From Leminorella richardii (GTDB lineage Bacteria > Pseudomonadota > Gammaproteobacteria > Enterobacterales > Enterobacteriaceae), in contig NZ_LS483470.1 of NCBI RefSeq assembly GCF_900478135.1, positions 2,724,501-2,788,500 of the forward strand: a DNA stretch of 64,000 nucleotides, given 5' to 3'. Below the pieces are notes generated by a model. The model did no database searches, was not told the DNA's origin, and was given only the letters and a program-made list of their open reading frames with translations. The position numbers and the translations under genes are program-made. Positions 53,420 through 60,941 of the stretch are shown piece after piece. Position 1 is the stretch's first letter. Every line of letters begins with the position of its first letter.

Positions 53420-54421
53420 GTGTTAAAAAGACTGACTATTGCAGCGCTGCTGCTGGCTTCTACGCCCGCTCTGGCGGCTGACGACAAGCCTACGCTAACA
53501 GTCTATACCTATGACTCTTTCGCCTCTGAATGGGGCCCTGGCCCTAGCGTTAAGCAAGCCTTCGAAAGCGAGTGCGGATGCACCTTGAATCTGGTTCCCC
53601 TATCTGACGGCGTCTCCCTGCTAAATCGCCTGAGAATGGAAGGCAGCAACAGCCGCGCTGACGTTGTGCTTGGCCTAGACAACAATCTGATCGCCGCCGC
53701 GAGAAAAACCGGCCTGTTTGCCCCTCACGCCCTCAATGACGGATTGAAAAATCTGACCGTTCCCGGCGGCTGGCAAGACGATACCTTTATTCCCTATGAC
53801 TACGGCTATTTCGCCTTTGTCTACAATAAAGAAACCCTGACGACGCCGCCCAGCAGCATGAAAGCGCTGCTGGACGATCCGCAAAAATGGCGCGTGGTCT
53901 ATCAGGATCCGCGAACCAGCACCCCAGGTCAGGGCCTAATGCTGTGGATGCAGAAACTGTACGGTGACGAGACGTCACAGGCGTGGCAAAAGCTGGCGAA
54001 GAAAACCGTCACAGTGACTAAGGGATGGAGTGAGGCCTATAAGCTGTTTTTAAAAGGCGAAGCCGATCTGGTGCTCAGCTATACCACCTCCCCGGCCTAC
54101 CACATCGTTGAAGAAAAAACCGACCGCTACGTCGCCGCACCGTTTGAAGAAGGGCACTATTTACAGGTAGAAGTTGCGGGACGGCTCAAGTCCAGCAAAC
54201 AGCCAGAACTGGCAAGCCAGTTTATGGCGTTTATCATGACGCCTGCTTTCCAGAACGCTATACCGACGAAAAACTGGATGTATCCTGCAACAGATATCCC
54301 ACTACCAGAGGCATTCAACCAGCTGACCAAGCCCGCCAGCGCGCTGCAGTTTAGCGCAGAAGAGGTTGACGCTAACCGAGCCTCGTGGATCCGAACGTGG
54401 CAAAGCGCCGTCAGCCGCTGA
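53420..54421 (+). CDS. thiB: thiamine/TPP ABC transporter, periplasmic binding protein
   Basis: Periplasmic protein that captures thiamine, TMP and TPP for the ThiPQ importer. 333 residues from the GTG at 53420, chosen because AACAGGAG lies 7 bases before it and it begins a clean Sec signal (LKRLTIAALLLASTPALA then ADDKP). Family features are LTVYTYDSFASEWGPGP, FIPYDYGYFAFVYNKE and VYQDPRTSTPGQGL. E. coli ThiB is 327 residues. First gene after the TPP riboswitch. The end overlaps thiP by 25 bases. Confidence 0.97.
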   Translation: MLKRLTIAALLLASTPALAADDKPTLTVYTYDSFASEWGPGPSVKQAFESECGCTLNLVPLSDGVSLLNRLRMEGSNSRADVVLGLDNNLIAAARKTGLFAPHALNDGLKNLTVPGGWQDDTFIPYDYGYFAFVYNKETLTTPPSSMKALLDDPQKWRVVYQDPRTSTPGQGLMLWMQKLYGDETSQAWQKLAKKTVTVTKGWSEAYKLFLKGEADLVLSYTTSPAYHIVEEKTDRYVAAPFEEGHYLQVEVAGRLKSSKQPELASQFMAFIMTPAFQNAIPTKNWMYPATDIPLPEAFNQLTKPASALQFSAEEVDANRASWIRTWQSAVSR

Positions 54422-56012
54422 TAGCGCCCTGGCTGTGGCCGGGGCTGCTGTCCGGCAGCCTGATTGTCACCGTAGCGCTCACCGCGTTTGTCTCCCTGTG
54501 GCTATACGCACCGGCAGACAATCTGAGTTCACTGCTAAGGGACGACTATCTGTGGCACGTGGTGCGATTTACGTTCTGGCAGGCGCTGCTGTCCGCCGTT
54601 ATTGCCATTTTTCCCGCCATTTTTATTGCCGGAGCGCTGTTTCGCCGGGAGTTTGTGGGAAAGCCCTGCTGCTTCGCCTGTGCGCTATGACGCTGGTGCT
54701 GCCAGTGCTGGTGGCGGTATTCGGGCTATTGAGCGTTTACGGTCAGCAGGGTTGGCTCTCTCAGCTTTTACGCCTGATGGGCTTTACGCCAACGTTCTCC
54801 ATCTACGGCCTGACGGGAATTCTGCTGGCTCATGCATTCTTTAATATGCCTCTGGCAACCCGGCTTCTGCTACAGTCGCTGGAAGGCATTGCCGTCGAGC
54901 AGCGCATGCTGGCAGCTCAGTTGGGAATGAACCACTGGCAGCGCTTTCGCTTTATTGAATGGCCTGCTCTAAGGCGCCAGATCCTACCTACCGGCGCGCT
55001 AATTTTTATGCTGTGCTTTGCCAGCTTCGCTACCGTACTGACCCTCGGTGGAGGCCCTAAGGCGACAACTATTGAGCTAGCTATCTATCAGGCGCTCTAT
55101 TACGACTTTGACCTTCAGCGCGCCGCGCTGCTGGGTTTGATCCAGCTGTTCTGCTGCCTGCTGGTTATTTCTGTCAGCCAACGGCTTAACGCAGTCTCTC
55201 CTGTTGGTGCGACTTATGCACAGCGTTGGCGGGATCCTAACGACTCGCTGCCGCGCCGGATCGCCGACAGCCTCTTGATTATCGCAACAGTTCTGTTTCT
55301 GATTCCTCCGCTGCTGTCAGTCGTTATCGACGGCCTCAACAACGCAGCGCCCAGTGTTTTAAGTCAGCCTGCTCTCTGGCAGGCGACATTGACCTCAGTG
55401 CGCATTGCCGCTGCCTCTGGGCTGCTGTGTCTGACGCTGACCATCATGCTATTGTGGAGCAGCCGGGAGCTCAAGCTGCGCCACAGCCCGTGGGGAGGCC
55501 GACTTGAAGCCTGCGGCACGGTAATATTGGCGATGCCCGCTATCGTTCTGGCGACGGGCTTTTTCCTGCTGCTGAATCACGCCGTCGGTGCAGGTGTTAC
55601 TCTTCCTGTGCCTGCGGATGCGCTGGTGGTTTTTACCAATGCTCTGATGGCAGTTCCCTACGCACTAAAAGTCTTGGAAAACCCCATGAGGGATCTGGCT
55701 GAGCGCTACACGCCCCTGAGCCAGTCTTTGGGAATGACTGGCTATCATCGCCTAAAGTGGATTGAGCTTCGCGCCCTTAGACGACCAATGGCACAGGCGC
55801 TGGCCTTCGCCTGCGTACTGTCTATCGGCGACTTTGGCGTTATCGCGCTGTTTGGCAATGACGAGTTTCGCACACTACCCTATTACCTTTATCAGCAGTT
55901 GGGCAACTACCGCAGCGCCTCCGCGGCCGTTACCTCACTCTTACTACTGCTGGTAAGCCTTACTCTGTTTACCCTGATTGAACGATTACCCGGACGCTAT
56001 GATCGCACTTAA
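54397..56012 (+). pseudogene. thiP: thiamine ABC transporter permease ThiP, one frameshift
   Basis: Inner-membrane permease of the thiamine importer, normally 12 helices with two copies of the BPD permease domain. Two frames are needed. From GTG 54397 the N terminus (VAKRRQPLIAPWLWPGLLSG to FRREFVGK) is in one frame, which stops at 54690. The rest (LLLRLCAMTLVLPVLVAVFG to LPGRYDRT) continues in another frame. One missing base in GGGAAAG (54657-54663) explains it; repaired length is 538 residues (E. coli 536). If real, the importer is dead although thiB, thiQ and the riboswitch look intact. A sequence error is the main alternative. Confidence 0.9.
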
Positions 56013-56649
56013 TGAACTGTGCTACCCCTACCCGCCTCTCACCCTACGCTTTAACCTTCAGGCAAAGGCGGGGGAACGCATCGCTATTCTTGGCCCCAGC
56101 GGCGCGGGTAAAAGCACGCTGCTGCATCTTATTGCCGGATTTATCTTTGCCCAAAGCGGGGAGCTATGGCTTAACGGCCAAGATCATCTCAGCACGCCGC
56201 CTTCAGAAAGGCCGGTGTCCATTCTGTTTCAGGAAAACAACCTGTTTGCTCACCTTACCGTTGAACAAAACATTGGCCTTGGGCTGGATCCCGGCCTTCG
56301 CCTGACGCCTGAACAGCGGCAAAAAAGGCTGGATATTGCCCAGAGAGTTGGTCTAGCAGACTATCTTGATCGTCTGCCCTCTCAGCTCTCCGGCGGCCAG
56401 CGACAGCGGGTTGCTCTGGCGCGTTGCCTGGTGCGCAACAGGCCTATCCTGCTGCTGGACGAGCCCTTCTCCGCGCTGGATCCTGCGCTGCGTGCTGACA
56501 TGCTGTCGCTGCTGGAAGAGGTCTGTGATGAACAAAAGCTGACGCTGCTGATGGTTTCCCACAATCTGGACGACGCGAAGCGCATCGCCGCCAGAACGCT
56601 GCTAGTTAACAAGGAGAAATTGTTTACGACGGCTCAACACAGGGGTTAG
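55999..56649 (+). CDS. thiQ: thiamine ABC transporter ATPase
   Basis: Energising subunit of ThiBPQ. 216 residues (E. coli 232) from the ATG at 55999, which overlaps thiP by 14 bases; the frame extends upstream from a TTG without family match. Walker A is GPSGAGKST, Q-loop LFQENNLF, ABC signature LSGGQRQRVALARCL, Walker B PILLLDEPFSALDP, and the switch His is in MVSHNLDDAKRIA. All ATPase motifs are intact. Confidence 0.97.
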   Translation: MIALNELCYPYPPLTLRFNLQAKAGERIAILGPSGAGKSTLLHLIAGFIFAQSGELWLNGQDHLSTPPSERPVSILFQENNLFAHLTVEQNIGLGLDPGLRLTPEQRQKRLDIAQRVGLADYLDRLPSQLSGGQRQRVALARCLVRNRPILLLDEPFSALDPALRADMLSLLEEVCDEQKLTLLMVSHNLDDAKRIAARTLLVNKEKLFTTAQHRG

Positions 56650-56763
56650 TAACGGGTAATGCTGCGGCAGCGGCTCTGCTGGGTATTTCCTGAGGGTTAA
56701 CGTTCAGGGAGCCGATTTAGCTCCTGCCTATCCCATGTCTTATACTAGGCTGTGTCCCGCAGC

Positions 56764-57427
56764 CTAACTATCATCGCGAAGCCGCGACAGCCGCTGCGCT
56801 TCCTGCTCAACTTTCATCAGCACGTCGCTAAACACGTCCACAGGCTGCGCGCCCGAAACCGCGTACTTGTTGTCAAAGATAAAGAATGGCACCGACGTAA
56901 CCTTCATCTGCCGGGCAAGAGCCTCATCCGCTCGCACCCCGTCACCATAGCGATTGCCGGACAGCAGTTCCCCCACTTCAGCCCGCTGAGGCCGACCTGC
57001 TCCCCCAGCGCGATCAGCGTGTCTCTTTCTGAAATGTTTCGCCTTCGCTGAAAAATGCGCTCATCAGGGCATCACCTATCGCGTCAGCCTTACCCCTCTC
57101 GGCAGCAAAGTGCTGCAGTCGGTGAGCGTCAAAGGTATTTGCCGGGATCAGCCGATCAAAGCGGAAAATAAGCCCCGTCAACGCCGCCTGACGCGCCGTG
57201 TGCTCAGTCATCTCCCTCGCCCGTTCGATACTCATATCGTACTTTTCCGCCAGATGGCGATAAACGTCACCACCACGCAGGGATACCGCTCGCGGATCCA
57301 GTTCAAAGCTTCGAAACACAAGCTCCGCGCGATCCGTCAGGCCACAGGCAGCCAGTGCGGTTTTAAGATGGCGCTTGCCGATATAGCAAAACGGACAGGA
57401 AAAATCCGACCACATTTGTATTTTCAT
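56764..57427 (-). pseudogene. DsbA-family oxidoreductase (FrnE-like), two frameshifts
   Basis: Cytoplasmic 2-hydroxychromene isomerase/FrnE-type thioredoxin-fold protein. The N-terminal part (MKIQMWSDFSCPFCYIGKRH, CPFC active site) runs to MSAFFSEGE. The C-terminal part (MGELLSGNRYGDGVRADEA and VTSVPFFIFDNKYAVSGAQP, with the cis-Pro loop) is in another frame. A short middle piece (DTLIALGEQVGL) is in the third frame. Two one-base deletions, near 57022-57030 and in the GGG at 56982-56984, explain this; repaired length about 221 residues. Decay is more likely here than a single base-call error because there are two lesions. It converges on thiQ. Confidence 0.85.
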
Positions 57428-57619
57428 TATTCGCTATTCCTACTCTTTCAAAACCGACGCAAAAGCCATAACGGCTGCCGTTTAGCACAAGAGAAATCGC
57501 CTGCGTGCTGCGCCTGAACTGTGTCTAAAATAACGCCACCTGATTAAAAGGTAGAACATGCCGCCGCTAAACTTGCAGTCTACGCGGCAATGAAAGCGTA
57601 AGGATGTGACCGCGATCGA

Positions 57620-57646
57620 CTATCCCGCCGAGAAACGGCGGGATAG
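57620..57646 (-). terminator. strong hairpin after the exported-protein gene
   Basis: CTATCCCGCCG-AGAAA-CGGCGGGATAG, an 11 bp perfect GC-rich stem starting 10 bases after the stop at 57656. There is no T-run on the minus strand, so it may protect the mRNA end or act with Rho. Confidence 0.45.
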
Positions 57647-57655
57647 CCAAGAGAG

Positions 57656-58228
57656 TTAAGGGTAACTCTGAATGGAGGTAAGCGTTAACTTCTGGTCTTT
57701 AAAGGTAAAAAAGTAGTTATCCAGCCCAACGCAGCCATCAATCTGCTCATCGGTAGCATTATCCATAGAGTCTACTTCAATGCGTAAAAGCAGCCCCGGC
57801 GCGCGATCGCCAAGCGCCTCGGCAGAAAAGCTGCCGCTAAAGGTTGTTACGCACGCGCTTTCTTTGTTTTCAATTTTATAGGTGTCAACGCGCATAGCTC
57901 CTGCATTAGGCTTAATATGGCTAAGTGCCTGTAGCCGATAAACAATGTTGTCACCGCACGCCACAATGTCAGCATCAGTCAGTTTCGTAGTCTCATCTGA
58001 ACAGATTTCCGGCCCTTTCTCTCCCCAGGAGAGGTGATCGCGCTGGTAAACCTCTGAGTCAATGAAGGTGCTCAGCTGGCGAATGTCTTTTTTCTCAATA
58101 GCCATCTGAAAGCGACCAAGCTGAAGCAGAGACTCTGTGCGCTCCGCGTCATTCAGCTCTTGCGGCTGAGCCTGCACGGTAGAACAGATCATAGCGGCGG
58201 TAAACAGGGTAAGAAGTTTTCTCTTCAT
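57656..58228 (-). CDS. exported protein of unknown function
   Basis: 190 residues. A clear Sec signal peptide covers residues 1-20 (MKRKLLTLFTAAMICSTVQA, then QPQEL), so it is periplasmic or secreted; there is no lipobox. The mature part has Cys in PEICSDE, VACGDN, ESACVTT and IDGCVGL, an even number that could form two disulfides. I recognise no domain. The overall look (small mixed alpha/beta with LQLGRFQMAIEKKDIRQLST near the start) recalls nuclear-transport-factor-like periplasmic proteins, but this is only an impression. It stands alone between a broken DsbA-family gene and polB. Confidence 0.8.
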   Translation of the reverse strand: MKRKLLTLFTAAMICSTVQAQPQELNDAERTESLLQLGRFQMAIEKKDIRQLSTFIDSEVYQRDHLSWGEKGPEICSDETTKLTDADIVACGDNIVYRLQALSHIKPNAGAMRVDTYKIENKESACVTTFSGSFSAEALGDRAPGLLLRIEVDSMDNATDEQIDGCVGLDNYFFTFKDQKLTLTSIQSYP

Positions 58229-58371
58229 GAGTCAGCTATCCTTTTCAAAACGAAATATCGGTAAAATTCAAACAGTCTGCCGCACAATTTATACACAACC
58301 CAACCGTTTGCAACGATTTTTGTTAGGTATGCCCTGAAGTCGCGTGTCCTGCGCAGTAAAAGCGTTAACAC

Positions 58372-58387
58372 CTGTATGGATATACAT
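58372..58387. promoter_or_regulatory. probable LexA (SOS) box upstream of polB
   Basis: CTGTATGGATATACAT: CTGT-N8-ACAT, one mismatch from the CTGT-N8-ACAG consensus, with an AT-rich centre. It lies 72 bp upstream of the polB start. polB is SOS-induced through LexA in E. coli, which supports the call. Confidence 0.6.
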
Positions 58388-58459
58388 GTTAATCTGTTTA
58401 TCCTCTTTCTCGGGAGTATCTGCTCCCTAAATCCGATTTTCACATAAGGAACATAGGGC

Positions 58460-60828
58460 GTGAGCGCGGCGCAACAGGGTTTTATTCTTACTCGGCACTG
58501 GCGGGATACGCCCGCGGGTATCGAGGTCGACTACTGGCTGCCACCGATAGCGGGCCAGTTCGCCTGCGCATCCCCCTCCAGCAGGCCGTTGCCTTTGTTC
58601 CTACAGATCGTCGAGCCGACGTTGAAAAGCTTATCGCTAATGAGCGAGGCTGCTGGCTAAAACCGCTCAGCATGAAAGACTTCCAGCGCCGCCCGGTTGA
58701 CGGGCTGTACTGCAATCAATATCGCCAGCTCCAGCGGCTGGAAAAGCAGCTCACAGAAGCCGAAGTGCCTCTGTACGAGGCGGATATCCGTCCTCATGAA
58801 CGTTACCTGATGGAGCGATTTATTACCGCACCGGTTTGGTACGACGGCGAGAAAGCCGCCGACGGCAGCGTAAAAAACGCCCGCCTCAAGCCGGCTCCCG
58901 ACTACCGCCCGACTCTGCGCTTTGTCTCGCTGGATATTGAAACCTCAGAGCGGGGTGAGCTTTATTCCATAGGGCTCTACGGCTGCGGCCAAAGTCAGGT
59001 TTACATGCTGGGGCCGCAGAACAGCGAACAGCCACCGCCAGAAGGCGTAGATGTGGAATACGTCGCCAGCCGCCCGCTGATACTGGAAAAACTCAACCAG
59101 TGGCTGGCAGAGCACGACCCCGACGCGATTATCGGCTGGAACTTGGTGCAGTTTGACCTTCAGGTACTGCAAAAACACGCCGAGCGCTACCGGGTTCCCC
59201 TGCTGTTTGGCCGCGGCGGTAGTGCCCTTGAGTGGCGTGAGCACGGCTTTAAGCAGGGGCATTTTTTCGCCTCCGCCAGCGGCAGGCTGATTATTGACGG
59301 CATTGAAGCGTTGAAAAGCGCCACCTGGAGCTTTCCTTCTTACAGTCTGGAAAACGTTGCCCGCGAGCTGCTTAACGAAGGCAAGGCGATTAACAATCCC
59401 TATCAGCGCATGGACGAAATCAACCGCATGTTCCGGGAAGATAAGCCTGCGCTTGCCTACTATAACCTGATGGACTGCGTGCTCGTGGCGCGCATTTTCG
59501 ACAAAACTCAGATGTTCTCGTTCCTGCTGGAGCGCGCGACGGTTACCGGTCTGGCTGCCGATCGCAGCGGCGGCTCTGTTGCCGCCTTTAGCCACCTTTA
59601 CCTGCCGCGTATGCACCGCATCGGCTTCGTTGCGCCTAGCCTAGGTCGACTGCCGGAAGAGCACAGCCCCGGCGGCTACGTCATGTCGTCAACGCCCGGC
59701 CTGTACGACTCCGTGCTGGTGCTCGACTACAAAAGCCTGTACCCCTCGATTATTCGCACTTTTCTTATCGATCCGGTTGGCCTTATTGAGGGCACACTCA
59801 ACCCCGACGACCGGGACACCGTACCCGGTTTTAGGCAGGCGCAGTTTTCCCGCCGCGTTCACTGCCTGCCCGATATCGTTAAGGGGATCTGGCAGGGTCG
59901 AGAAGAGGCCAAGCGACAGAACAATAAACCCCTTTCTCAAGCGCTGAAAATTATTATGAACGCCTTTTATGGCGTTCTCGGCGCCAGCGGCTGTCGCTTT
60001 TTCGACCCTCGTCTAGCCTCGTCGATTACTCTGCGCGGCCACGAAATCATGCTCAAAACCCGCGAACTGATTGAACAGCAGGGATTTGACGTTATCTACG
60101 GCGATACAGACTCCATCTTTGTCTGGCTGAAAGAGAAGCACGACAACCCGCGAGCGCAGAAAATCGGCCGGGAGCTTGTCGCCCACGTTAACCAGTGGTG
60201 GGCGACGACACTGAAAGAAAATATGGGGCTGGAGTCCGCTCTGGAACTAGAATTTGAAACCCACTTTAACCGATTTTTAATGCCCACCATTCGCGGCGCC
60301 GAAGAGGGCAGCAAAAAGCGCTATGCCGGGTTTATCGTTCGCGACGACGGCAGCGAGGAGATCGTCTACAAGGGTATGGAAACCGTGCGCACCGACTGGA
60401 CGCCTCTGGCTCAGCAGTTTCAGCAAGAGCTCTATTCGCTTATTTTCCACGGCCTTCCCTACCAGTCCTTCATACGCGACTATGTGGAGAAAACCCTTCA
60501 GGGAGAGTTTGACGACCGGCTGATCTACAGCAAGCGTCTGCGCCGTAAACTGGCCGACTACCAGAAAAATGTCCCGCCGCACGTCAGAGCGGCTCGTCTG
60601 GCAGACGACTACAATCAGGCGCACAGCAGGCCGCTGCAGTATCAAAACGGCGGCATTATTCGCTACCTGATAACGCTACAGGGGCCTGAGCCACTGGAAA
60701 ACCTTCATTCTCCCATCGACTATCAGCACTATGTCTCTCGACAGCTCGAACCGGTTGCAGATGCAATTTTGCCGTTTATGCATGATAATTTCGATTCGCT
60801 GGTTACAGGGCAATTAGGCTTGTTTTAA
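58460..60828 (+). pseudogene. polB: DNA polymerase II, frameshifted near the 5' end
   Basis: Family-B polymerase used in SOS repair and replication restart. The N terminus from GTG 58460 (QQGFILTRHWRDTPAGIEVD) leaves frame after about 27 residues; the family sequence resumes in another frame as ATDSGPVRLRIPLQQAVAFV and continues to MKDFQRRPVDGLYC and the end. One missing base near 58538-58545 (TGGCTG|CCACC) accounts for it. Repaired length is 789 residues (E. coli 783). The frame starting at the internal ATG 58672 still encodes 718 residues with the exonuclease motif SLDIETS, DYKSLYPS, KIIMNAFYG and YGDTDS, so a shortened product is conceivable. Confidence 0.9.
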
Positions 60829-60941
60829 CAACCGCCTGTCATTACCATATCGCCCTTAAATTTTTATACTCGCCGCACAGCAAACGCGCTGGCTGAGCTT
60901 GTCCGAGCGAGCCCCATCACCATTAAGAAGCCGAAAGATAT

